Shown here piece by piece: positions 54,715 to 64,000 of a stretch of DNA of 64,000 nt. The DNA is taken from the NCBI GenBank assembly GCA_020283515.1, contig JAHZTW010000001.1, positions 293,496,568 through 293,560,567 of the forward strand. The letters run 5' to 3'. The notes under the pieces were generated by a model. It did no database searches. It was not told where the DNA came from and worked only from the letters and a program-made list of their open reading frames with translations. Positions within the stretch are counted from its first letter, which is position 1. Each line of letters opens with the position of its first letter. The translations under genes were made by a program, and so were the position numbers. The stretch comes from Alliaria petiolata (Eukaryota > Streptophyta > Magnoliopsida > Brassicales > Brassicaceae).

Positions 54715-56605
54715 ATGTCGGTGGAAGACGAAGACGGAGAACCGCTCAGCCCGATGGCGCGTGTGTTCCAATCGCCGGGCAACGACTGCTGCATCATCAC
54801 CATGATCGGTTGCAAAACCAAGATCAGTGCTGATGCCATTCTAAGTGGCTTGAAGCAGAATGTTTCCAAGCATCCTCGTTTCTCAAGCAAATTGGTAAAG
54901 AAAAAAAAAACTTATTAATTGTATACGATATACGCTCATCGATTTCTCTGGTTTTTAATCTCCATTTTTCACAGTCACATGATGGTTCAAGTTGGATCAA
55001 GACTCAAGTCAACGTAGAAGACCATGTATTTGTAGTAGATATAGACCAGAACGAGATTGGAGAAGATGGAGAAAGTTTCCTTGAGGACTACGTTTCACGT
55101 CTCACGATGCTTCCTCTCGATAAATCAAAGCCTTTATGGGACATTCACATCCTAAACGTGAAAACATCTGATGCAGAAGCGGTCTGTGTGGTAAGATCTC
55201 ACCATTCATTAGGAGACGGAACATCCCTCATGTCTCTCCTAGTCGCATGTACTCGGAAAACATCACACCAAAGTACAATTTCTACTACTCCTGTTCGAGA
55301 ACGGCGTAGTAATAATACGGTGCATCAAGACAAGGCCCCATGGTTTTTAAGGTCGGTACTAGCGGTTTGTTCATCAGTGAGATTGATTTGGAACACTTTT
55401 GTGGATCTTTTGCTGGTCTTGGCGATTGCTTTGTTCTTAGAGGATACAAAGACGCCTCTAAAAGGCGATGTGGGTGTCGAGAGTAATCCGAAGAAATTTT
55501 GTCACCGGATTGTCTCATTCGATGACATAAAACTTATAAAGGAAGTCATGAACATGGTACGTTCTCTTAAAAGCTAATCAATAATTATTTACTTGAGTTT
55601 TCTCTTCTTTTTTGACAACAACTTTTTAAGTTCCCCTCTTTTGCTCTTATTGTGTTTTTTTTTTCCTTCTTTTAATTACTAGACTATCAACGATGTTCTA
55701 CTCGGGAGTTACACAAGCTGCTTTTTCGCGCTATCTGAACAATTTTTCTGGTAGAATACGACTTACCGCTGGTGTTTTAGTAAACTTAAGGTCTGACATT
55801 GGAATTCAGGTTAGAAACGTACACAATTAGGTTTAATGAAGTAATGATTAACATGCACTCTGTCCAAATATAGAAAGAAACAAATTTTATTATGACACAA
55901 AGCAAAAACATGTACATATGTAGCCATTGGTAGATATGATGGCCAATGATTCAAAATGCAGATGGGGCAACTACTTTAGCATGATTGGCTTCCCCACCTC
56001 GATCGGTTTAGAGACTGATCCATTGGTGTATCTATCAAATGCTAAATCAACTATGGATCGAAAAAAACACTCACTTCTAGCTGGTTTGGTATATTCGAGT
56101 ACAGAATTCATCTTCAATACTTTCGGAGCTAAGGTATATATATGAATTGAGCTTAATGTTTTTGTTAATTTTCACACTGTGGAACTTTAAATTAGACTCT
56201 TGTCATTGTAGGTAGGTGCGATATTACTCAAACGATTTGCTTCGAACACGACAACAATCGTTTCAAATATGATTGGTCCCATGGAAGAAATCAATTTCCA
56301 TGGCCATCCGATTGCGTACATCGCTCCAAGTGTCTATGGACACGCTCATCTACGTATACAATAAGGGGAAAGTGAAAAACAACTAAGTACTCATCAATAA
56401 CCTTTTATTGTTCTCTTTATCTTCTCATATAATATTCTTTTTGTTTTAGGCATTAACCATACATTTCCTAAGTTACGCGGAAAAGATGATAATCTCGATA
56501 GGGGTCGATTCTACTGCCATACAAAATCCTCACAAGCTTTGTGATGAAATAGAGGACTCTCTGAAAGCTATGAAAGCCGCTCTCTCAGGAAGAGGGTTAC
56601 TTTAA
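54715..56605 (+). pseudogene. Wax ester synthase/DGAT (WSD) copy 2, frameshifted
   Basis: Paralog of the gene at 44268 with the same six-exon layout: 54715-54894, 54975-55556, 55683-55809, 55924-56133, 56212-56352 or so, and 56450-56605. Exons 1 and 2 are intact and keep HHSLGDG. Exon 3 has one extra G (CTCGGGAGTTACA against CTCGGAGTTACA in copy 1), which shifts the frame into an early stop. The donor after exon 5 is CTACGT where copy 1 has GTACGT, so that intron could not be spliced normally. The ends of exons 4 and 6 remain good. Two independent lesions favour a true pseudogene, though an acyltransferase fragment ending in exon 3 could still be made. Confidence 0.82.
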
Positions 56606-56884
56606 TGCGTCAATCTGTTTTAATTAGTACACACTAAGCAGTAGCTAATACAATCCGCGCGTGGTGGCAAATGTAATCGGTTTTAGTACCAAAGTTGAAA
56701 ATTAGCCAGATTAGATAAGACTCTGTGCAAACACTTTACGTGGACTTATTAGGCTTCGGTCAAAACACTTTTTTATTCGATTGTTCGCGAATCTTGTGAT
56801 GAAATCAAATAGAGGTCTAGGTTTTATTTACTATGTTTACGTTTCTTTTTACGTTATGTAGTGGGTTAGGATTTTTTTTTTTAT

Positions 56885-57398
56885 TGTCGTTTGATAATAT
56901 AATTAGGAAAAACTTCGATAATATAAAATATTATATATATATAGGTTTTAACTGTTTTATATGTGATTTATAAATTAAAACTTACCGAAAATGTACAATT
57001 TATAATAAAAAATTTATCTCTATAAAAAATAAAAATTTTATAATATATTTTGAATTCATAAAATTATTAGATATCCTAATTTTGAATTTCATATTCACAC
57101 AAAATTTTTAGATAGTCACATATCTAATATTGTTTTGAATTGTTAACTTTGGATCCAAACAAATTATATTGAATACTTGTCTCATAACTAGTGTTGACAT
57201 ATTTTCTCTCTCATCAACTCGATAAATTGAATCAATAGATCATCAACACAGCATCAACATTTTGGCATGGTTTAAACTTAACCTTCATTATCTTCCTCTC
57301 GTTTTTTTTTTCTCGATGTATGCTCTTTGAATAAGATTTTACTTAATCTTATCCAATATTTTTTTTATTTACAAATGAATAAGATTAAGTAAATGTAC
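56885..57398 (-). mobile_element. Helitron remnant, 3'-side part (split copy)
   Basis: Follows the order of the intact Helitron at 16495-17240: GATAATATAATTAGGAAAAA, TTTTGAATTTCATATTCACAC, TAGATAGTCACATATCTA, then CATTATCTTCCTCTCG and CTCGATGTATGCTCTTTGAA. The hairpin and CTAG end are no longer recognisable. It is interrupted at 57398 by CACTA-type sequence and resumes at 60650. Confidence 0.65.
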
Positions 57399-58700
57399 CA
57401 CTACAAAAAAAAATCAGTATTATTACAAATTTTTATGTTACAATATATAAATTTTTCATCACAAAATTTATATTGTGACGAAAATATCACAAATTCTTAA
57501 AAGTCACAATAAAAGCGTCACAAATCCATTTTCGTCTCAAAAAGGTCATAAAATGGTGTGACGATTGACAATAGTAACGATTTGTCACTACTTGTGACGA
57601 CATTAAAACAGTCACAAAAACGATACAATTGGTGACGAAAAATACTGTCACCACTGGGTCACAAATTATGACAAAAAATTGTCACATACTTGTCACAAGT
57701 TGTTACTATATTTAAATAACCGATCTGTTATAAATTACGACCAAAATAATGTCACAAACTCCATCATAGTTAGTGTCTGATTATAGTCACATAATTGTCA
57801 CAATTTGATTTATACTGTGACTTTTTCTTCTTACTGAAATCGTTATAAATTATTATAGAATTAAAAATGTGAAAATCCATTAAAATTTAATCACAAATGG
57901 TTACCAAATATTTTTAATTAATTGTAGTCGCATTTTCTTTAAAACAAATATTTATACAATAAAATATTATAATAATAATATATTAAGTAAACAATAATAT
58001 TACTTAACAAATTAGCATCTAAAACAAAGTTAATACACAAATACAATTTTAAAAAAAAAATAGCCTTAACAAAATACAAACTACACAATCTTAAAGATAA
58101 AAAAAAAACTAGAATTACTAGATTGGTGAAGACGGTCTTGGTGGTGAAGTTGGATTTATGCACTTTGACTTGCAAAAGACTCAGCAGTTTTTTCAATTCA
58201 AGCCTTTTCTAAATTTGTAGATTTTCTTCACGGCTCTGTTTCAGTTCAGCTTCCAACTCTTGATGGCGAAGTGTTATCATCTCTGCTTCAACGGAAGGTT
58301 TCTGTTGTGGTTGACTTGGAGAAACATCATTAATAGATGGTAAAATCTCACTTGGTGCTCATATGGCCTTGTTTAAATGATCCAGCAGCAGCAAAACAAT
58401 TAGCTAATGGACAATGATTATTTATGAAAACAAGAACGATACATATTTAAACAATATCCAAACAGAATCGCTTTCCAGAGGTTTCAACAAGAAAAACAAC
58501 AATGCAAGAACTAAAATGGTGAGAAAATTTTGATTATTCACCCAGGCAGAGTAGAAAGCTGAACACCGAGACGGTATAATTGGCAGTAATCTGACCACAG
58601 CTCTAAGAAGAATATAAAATCTCATTGCAAGACTGACGGTAAACAATATTGGCATAAGAGCTAACAACTGGCTTCAGCATGCAACCCTAGAAAAGATTTG
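57399..58700. mobile_element. CACTA-type element, left end and remnant body
   Basis: Begins CACTACAAAAAAAAATCAG and has a subterminal array of GTCACAA/TTGTGAC (57460-57830), a different motif family from the element at 5570. A remnant of the second CACTA gene lies at 57939-58350. No transposase remains. The right limit is uncertain because of later insertions and the N gap. Confidence 0.65.
57939..58350 (-). pseudogene. C-terminal remnant of a CACTA second gene (Ptta/En/Spm type)
   Basis: The minus strand reads SQPQQKPSVEAEMITLRHQE then LEAELKQSREENLQI, a stop, and KRLELKKLLSLLQ: the glutamine-rich coiled coil that ends such proteins. A TAG near 58209-58211 interrupts it, and the DNA-binding core upstream is not recognisable. 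Confidence 0.6.
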
Positions 58701-59100
58701 GACTAAAACCAGAATCTACTTTGCTGTTGTATAAGCCGAAGATGAAATAGAAGCTTCGCTTAGCTCAGGGTAACTAAATAAGTAGCACTTTTGCACTACT
58801 AAATCACATTGTCTTATAATATGTATCATGAGACAGCCAAACAATGAAGACTAATCAAAATTGAGGACCATTTGATGAAACAACGAAACAACCAAACAAC
58901 GGAAACGTAATCAAACCACAAATCAAAATTGAGGACCATTTCACATATTGGTTTTTATGGATTGAACATCATAAACTTTTCAAATTAATGGGATAATTGA
59001 TCTTGTATAAAGTTTAGTAATTAATGAATCAATGATGTCATTAAATTCTTAAAGAAAATTCTAAAATTCTAGCTTTTTAAATCTTTGGGTACTCGTGGCC
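58700..59100. other. Unassigned stretch within the CACTA-type region
   Basis: No coding signal. A phrase (AATCAAAATTGAGGACCATTT) occurs twice at about 58855 and 58923, a small local duplication. Confidence 0.4.
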
Positions 59101-59227
59101 ACAAGAAATCAAGTGTGTTGTATCATTTATTTTATTTGTTAATATCATTTATTGATTGATGCAAATTCAGTTGCATCATTTAATTAATTGACCCTGGAAG
59201 TGGTGACTCTAATCATTTACATCAATA

Positions 59228-59494
59228 CTCCCTCTGTTCCTAAAAAAAAGTTGTTTTGGAATTTTTACACATATTAAGAAAACATATTAAAACTTCACTA
59301 TAAATGCATCATTTTTTGTAATTAACAATTTTCTATAAATTTAAACCAATAGTAATTCAGAAAATTCAATTAATTCTCTTGAAGTTCACAATTTTTCATC
59401 ATTAACTAAGAAAAATGCATTGAAAACTTAAAACAATCATCTTTGTGAAACAAAAATAAAATCCAAAAATACTTTCTTTTAGGAAAAGAGGGAG
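59228..59494. mobile_element. Stowaway/mariner-like MITE, 267 bp
   Basis: Inverted ends CTCCCTCTGTTCCTAAAA and CTCCCTCTTTTCCTAAAA (read inward), both flanked by TA (59226-59227 and 59495-59496). The interior is noncoding and AT rich, with GTTTTGGAATTTTTACACAT next to the left end, a motif shared with the element at 53695. Confidence 0.85.
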
Positions 59495-59499
59495 TATTA

Positions 59500-59777
59500 T
59501 TTAATTGATGTTAATATGTATCATTTGCAATAAATGATATTAATATTTTGCATCATTTAAAATAAATGATATTAATATTTTGCATCAATTAGAATAAATG
59601 ATATTAAAATTTGCATCAGTTAAAAAAATGATATTAAAGTTTACATCAGTTAATATAATTGAGGTAATCATTTGCATCAATTAATATAAATGATATTAAT
59701 ATTTGTCTCGGTTATAACAATTGATGTTATATATTTATATCATATATTTTAGTTGATACTATATAAATTATAAATAA
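59500..59777. repeat. Short tandem repeat of ATGATATTAATATTTTGCATCA type
   Basis: About seven imperfect copies of a unit of roughly 30-45 bp run up to the N gap. Similar GCATCATTTA phrases occur at 59105-59215 and near 60620, which suggests one element's subterminal region. Confidence 0.65.
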
Positions 59778-60220
59778 NNNNNNNNNNNNNNNNNNNNNNN
59801 NNNNNNNNNNNNNNNNNNNNNNNNNNNNNNNNNNNNNNNNNNNNNNNNNNNNNNNNNNNNNNNNNNNNNNNNNNNNNNNNNNNNNNNNNNNNNNNNNNNN
59901 NNNNNNNNNNNNNNNNNNNNNNNNNNNNNNNNNNNNNNNNNNNNNNNNNNNNNNNNNNNNNNNNNNNNNNNNNNNNNNNNNNNNNNNNNNNNNNNNNNNN
60001 NNNNNNNNNNNNNNNNNNNNNNNNNNNNNNNNNNNNNNNNNNNNNNNNNNNNNNNNNNNNNNNNNNNNNNNNNNNNNNNNNNNNNNNNNNNNNNNNNNNN
60101 NNNNNNNNNNNNNNNNNNNNNNNNNNNNNNNNNNNNNNNNNNNNNNNNNNNNNNNNNNNNNNNNNNNNNNNNNNNNNNNNNNNNNNNNNNNNNNNNNNNN
60201 NNNNNNNNNNNNNNNNNNNN
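59778..60220. other. Assembly gap, 443 N
   Basis: A run of unknown bases. Its true length cannot be judged from the window. Confidence 0.99.
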
Positions 60221-60649
60221 TTGTTATTGGTTTAAAGATTTTAAAATTCTATCCAAAATCTTTTGTTATTCAAAAAGTTTAGGCTTTAAAGATTTTATGA
60301 TTCTATTAAAATCTTGTGTTATTGGAACAAAGATTTAAAACATTTTAACTCATAAAACAAGATTTATCAAGACTTTCAAAATACTACCTATATAGCTCAG
60401 ATTCCCAAAGTCATTAGAACAAAACTATTTTGATAGATTTTCTAAATACACAAACTCTTTCTAAATCTAACAAAAATTTTAACAAATTTAACAAATCTAT
60501 CAACTCTTAAAATCAATCAAAATTTTATAAATCCATCTCCCAATAACCCCCCCCCCCTTAATGTCAATTTTTAATAAGTGATTCTAAATAGTATCAATTA
60601 TTTTAATGATACTTTATAAATGATGCTATCTACCCTTTTTCTTGTAGTG
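60221..60649. mobile_element. CACTA-like right terminus
   Basis: Ends TTTTTCTTGTAGTG, read inward CACTACAAGAAAAAGGGTAG, followed by TGG. GATGATATAAAG-like repeats precede it. The left end at 57399 has a different terminal sequence and a TAC flank, so these may be ends of two different elements. Repeated AAGATTTTAAAATTC phrases and a C run occur at 60230-60560. Confidence 0.55.
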
Positions 60650-61182
60650 TGGGTATCAACAAATTTGGATCTGATTTTTTTTTTAATTTGGTAAAACTGG
60701 ATTTAAATATGGGTATCCTAAAATTTTATGGTATTCTATACGTATTACCCAATCATTTAAATAAAAGTATACTATTTTTACTAATAACATGAAGAGATAT
60801 TTACAAATTAGTAAAAATATTATTAATACTTTGATGTATTTATTTAGAGGTAAATATTTTGCTAAACTATATAAATTAATCTGATAAAAGTTCAATTATT
60901 AAATGTTTGGATCAATATATAAGCTATTTTTTACACAAAAAAAATAACTTTTCAAATTCTATTTTTTTTCATAGAGAAATGATTTTTCAAATTCTATCTA
61001 AAACTATTAAAATTTATGGATGTTAGTTATTATGAGAATTAGATTATAGAATAATATAAAACATAATAAATCAAAATACAACTTAGAGTTAACAAAATAA
61101 GTTGATGATATGTCACAATTTTAAGATATGAATTGATGATGTAGCAGCCTAAAAAGATAGTCTATTCTTATATATATATAGA
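60650..61182 (-). mobile_element. Helitron remnant, 5'-side part (split copy)
   Basis: On the minus strand it begins TCTATATATATATAAGAATA at 61182, with A before it, as Helitrons do. It matches the intact copy at 17400-17715 in order (GGATGTTAGTTATTATGAG, AACATAATAAATCAAA, CACAATTTTAAGATATG). With 56885-57398 it forms one Helitron opened by later insertions. Confidence 0.75.
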
Positions 61183-61946
61183 TGTGTTTTCTACAAAAAA
61201 TAATCCTACAATATTTTGGCATCTAAAACAAATATATCTTTGAAAGTAAATTTTCGTGTTTACTTTTTCAATAAGCAAGAGAAGTTAAATGAAAAAACTG
61301 TTAAAGAAAAAACAATTGGATATACAAAGAGGCAAGGATATCAAAGAACAAATAAATAAATATTAAAAATTTGAAATAAACTTGGGTTTTTTATATATAT
61401 TGATGTCCTTATGTTTGCTCCACCATGTTGAATCGTTCGGCCTCGAGTTGAGCCATATAATAAATTCAACGTTTTCAAATGAAAGTGTTATGACCAAGAA
61501 AGGTTCTTGTTTTACGAGGTTAAGAGTTTAATTCATTTACATCAGAGACTTGTCAGAAATCATTTTTATTTACATCATTCATTTACATCATACTACAAGC
61601 AGTATAAGGTAACTAACAGTAGTATGAAATGATTTTTTTGAGCTGAATGTGAAGAACACAATGTTTACTTATTGACGCAAAAAAAAGATGCATTTCATAT
61701 TGAAGCAACAATCCAAAATAAGATCCACTAGAGAACCAAATAAATGCACTTCTATTTGGGGATGTTTAAAAATTCCAAAATAAACTAAACCGAAAAAATC
61801 AAATACATAATAGACCCGAAAAGAAAGATGCATTTCAATCTAATTAGCCGTTAACATAAAAGCAAAAATCCAAAATAATACAAACCAGAAAGTCATCATA
61901 AAGGTTGAAAATAAAATGAAAAGAAACATTGCGTCTTTCGATAAAT
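61183..61946. other. Intergenic, nothing recognised
   Basis: AT-rich. Repeated phrases of CATTTACATCA and GATGCATTTCA occur, but no gene or element end. Confidence 0.4.
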
Positions 61947-62288
61947 CTAATGGATTGATTGATGAGTCAACAAAGAAGCCACTTCACGCACAAACCCGAT
62001 CTTTTGAACCGCAACGTCCATTGCTTTGTCCTCCAACATTTTCCACTTGCTTTGAAACTTCTTCCTCGTTTCCAGTGGCATCAAACTCCATTTCTGCTTC
62101 ACAAATTCTTCATCTATGCCAAGTCCGGCAATGTATCCAACAAGGACAGGATTCACGGTAAACCAATCCGGTTCTACCATTTCGCCTTCAGATTCCGAAG
62201 ACTCCTCAGAAAGAGCATCGGAGGTATCTTCTTCGCTTGAAGATGCTATTGGTAGATCTTGCAACGGTTGGTTATCCTTCTTTGCCAT
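61947..62288 (-). CDS. Short GeBP/STOREKEEPER-like protein lacking the DNA-binding domain (113 aa)
   Basis: Begins MAKKDNQPLQDLPIASSSEE with an acidic serine-rich region as in plant GeBP-like proteins. It goes directly to the C-terminal part (FVKQKWSLMPLETRKKFQSK, WKMLEDKAMDVAVQKIGFVR) that in this family follows the central DUF573 DNA-binding domain and mediates dimerisation. The central domain of about 100 residues is absent and the frame is open. The ATG at 62288 has a good context (AAAATGGC); one at 62300 would add four residues. A TATA box lies about 70 nt upstream. If expressed, it could dimerise without binding DNA. The family call rests on memory of motif patterns. Confidence 0.55.
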   Translation of the reverse strand: MAKKDNQPLQDLPIASSSEEDTSDALSEESSESEGEMVEPDWFTVNPVLVGYIAGLGIDEEFVKQKWSLMPLETRKKFQSKWKMLEDKAMDVAVQKIGFVREVASLLTHQSIH

Positions 62289-62349
62289 TTTATATTTCAA
62301 CGAGAGAGAAAGAGATCGTAGGCGTTAGTGAATAGGGTTATGCGAATAA

Positions 62350-62363
62350 GTTCTGCTATTTAT
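62350..62363 (-). promoter_or_regulatory. TATA box of the short GeBP-like gene
   Basis: TATTTATAAATAG on the minus strand, about 65-75 nt before the ATG at 62288, with a CT-rich leader between. Confidence 0.55.
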
Positions 62364-62369
62364 AAATAA

Positions 62370-63606
62370 CTAGAAGTTGAAACGAGAATATTAATACTGT
62401 AATAATCAATTAGCCATACACTCGGCCCAATTAACGCAATAGCGTCTTTTGAACTTCCCCACATTTTGACTGGTGCATGCGTTGGCTTTTAACCATTCTA
62501 CTAAAACAATTAATTAGCTTTTTGAAACTTGCAGAGTGATAAATTTTCAAAGAATTAATTTAATACAAAAAATATGTTCATCGCTAATTGACCACTTCTC
62601 TTTTTTGTTGTATAATTTTGAAAACTTCTTCTACGAATTTGCTTTTAAAAAAATTGAGTTATTTACTAGTTTGTGTCTTTGGTTTGTCCGTGGAATCTTT
62701 TTTGATGTGTGTCAATTAATGGTGGTAAAGAGTTTACCATAAAAATTCAAATAATTCGTTGGTTTTAAAGTAAATCTTAACTCTGAGTATTCATCTAAAA
62801 CTTTAAATTTGGTGTCAAATTCAATTTTATAGTAAAATCTGCTCCAACTTTATTTTATTTTTAATTCCAAAATGGATTAATGCTATTTTTTTCTTCCAAA
62901 TATGGGCATATCGAGTTTGAATTCAAAGGAGGGAAAAGCAAAGTCAAAGTTTTTGAAAATGACTTGGATAGTGTTTGGTATCAAAGTTTACTTTTCAGAA
63001 TTACATTTTGGATATATCCGGTTTTAAGATACGGTTTGCAAAAAAAAAGTTCAGCAATAAGATTCTGCATATAAATTGCTTCATAGAAAGATCAAATATG
63101 AAGTTGGACAATAACATATTTTTTGATCGGTTAGCAAGTAAGACTATTTTTTGAAAAACATCATCAAACTCATATTACCTTCCGGAAAGCATCGTCAAAC
63201 TCTTTTTTACTATATTTTTCAGTGTATAGTGTATATATATGTGTATATAATAATTTGTGTTAGGGTAATTCTGTATTTGTAATCACTCTTTAAAATTAAT
63301 GGAATTTGTTAGTCGGAAAAAAAAATGGAAATATGAAATAATACATTGAGAGAATGCTTTTAAGGGTTTCGAGCTTTTAGAATAAGTGAATAACAAATAA
63401 GAGGGGCAAAATTCTTGTCTCGATTTTGGTCTCCGATCGGTCTTGGTTTAGATTGGGCGAGAATCGATCAAGTGAAAGAAAGTAAAAAAAAAAAGGGTAA
63501 TAATCGCTGATAATATAAAACGATGTCGTAAATGTGAAATCGATTTTGGGCTGGATATAAAGATAATGTTGCAATTTTTCGAAAGATTTGAATTTTTTTC
63601 TCCAAG
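62370..63606. other. Intergenic between the GeBP-like and PPR genes
   Basis: AT-rich with no supported gene. A TGTATATATATGTGTATATAATA stretch lies near 63227-63250. The minus-strand frame at 63377-63652 overlaps the PPR start and is not gene-like. Confidence 0.4.
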
Positions 63607-64000
63607 ATGTATGTAGACATTGCTTCATCTTCTTCTCCTTCTCTTCCACCATTACCCTTAAACAGACCTCACATTTACACCTACATACCCTTCTTCACCA
63701 TTCCTGAATCAACACAACGCAATCTCATCTTCACAGTCTCTGCTTCTCCTTCATCATCATCATCTTCACAATCGACACAAACCAAAAATAACGTATGGAG
63801 GAGAAAACAACCGGAGAACTCAACATCATTGAGGAAACATCGGAGGTACGAAAGATCTGCTCATCTCGATCACAAAATCGACATGGACGAGCTTCTAGCT
63901 TCAATTCACCAGACCCAGAACGAGGAAGAGCTTTTTGCTCTACTTTCTTCTTACAAAGACAGACAATTGTCTATACGGTTTATGGTTTCGCTTCTTTCCC
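63607..64000 (+). CDS. Chloroplast PPR protein, N-terminal part (runs off the edge)
   Basis: The ATG at 63607 opens MYVDIASSSSPSLPPLPLNR followed by a serine-rich, acid-poor stretch typical of a chloroplast transit peptide. Conserved pre-repeat sequence comes next (HKIDMDELLASIHQTQNEEE, LFALLSSYKDRQLSIRFMVS). The PPR repeats themselves lie beyond the window. It matches my memory of AT5G39980, a plastid P-type PPR protein of about 680 residues needed for normal chloroplast development, and it lies next to the HIPL-type gene as in A. thaliana. Partial: 131 codons seen. Confidence 0.8.
   Translation, partial: MYVDIASSSSPSLPPLPLNRPHIYTYIPFFTIPESTQRNLIFTVSASPSSSSSSQSTQTKNNVWRRKQPENSTSLRKHRRYERSAHLDHKIDMDELLASIHQTQNEEELFALLSSYKDRQLSIRFMVSLLS

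Noticed and set aside
57399..60649. Single intact CACTA element spanning both ends
   Set aside because: The terminal sequences, subterminal motifs and 3-bp flanks do not match each other, and a gap hides the middle; reported as uncertain parts.
1..64000. tRNA, rRNA or snoRNA genes
   Set aside because: I looked for tRNA-like box A/B patterns and rRNA core sequences by eye and recognised none; a covariance-model scan would be needed to exclude small RNAs.

Overview
The window looks like nuclear DNA from a crucifer (Brassicaceae, close to Arabidopsis). The genes have short plant introns with GT..AG borders (one candidate GC..AG), the spacers are very AT rich, and the repeats are plant types: CACTA, Helitron, Copia, L1-type LINE, hAT and MITEs. 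From memory, the right side matches the neighbouring A. thaliana genes AT5G39970 (hedgehog-interacting-protein-like) and AT5G39980 (PPR protein). I could not check this here. The stretch is gene-poor and rich in transposons, as pericentromeric arms are.

Region 1 (1-17.7 kb) holds no host gene I can support. T-rich arrays of about 262-bp units (1-950 and 15.45-16.39 kb) flank a degenerate tandem array with a 113-bp unit. A complete 7,910-bp CACTA transposon (5570-13479) sits inside that array, with a TGG target duplication and a matching empty site in the next array copy. Its TNP2-type transposase reads as an unbroken 1,149-aa, four-exon gene, while its second gene (Ptta/En/Spm type) carries three apparent lesions. 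A 1,250-bp non-autonomous Helitron with intact ends follows at 16466-17715.

Region 2 (17.7-26 kb) is mostly empty AT-rich DNA. It has a ubiquitin-like ORF lacking the helix segment, a small membrane-protein gene with a frameshift, and a decayed 5'-truncated Copia element.

Region 3 (26-49.2 kb) is a cluster of repeated segments, each carrying a short gene with only a heat-shock-factor DNA-binding domain plus a basic tail. Three copies read open (31.1, 38.6 and 48.6 kb); the others are broken. Scattered among them are an F-box gene, a wax-ester-synthase (WSD) gene, NAC and LOG remnants, two LINE fragments (one with a 16-bp target duplication), a hAT MITE, a truncated hAT transposase, and a 1,426-bp solo LTR holding a dense array of W-box cores.

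Region 4 (49.2-64 kb) holds the conserved host genes: a seven-exon HIPL-type gene (682 aa), a second WSD copy broken by a frameshift and a lost splice donor, a short GeBP-like gene without its DNA-binding domain, and the start of a chloroplast PPR gene running off the right edge. Between them lies a Helitron split by CACTA-type sequence, with a 443-base gap of Ns.

The genes form no single pathway. The window mainly records nested insertions into duplicated DNA, and several can be dated relative to each other because uninterrupted paralogous target sites are also present.
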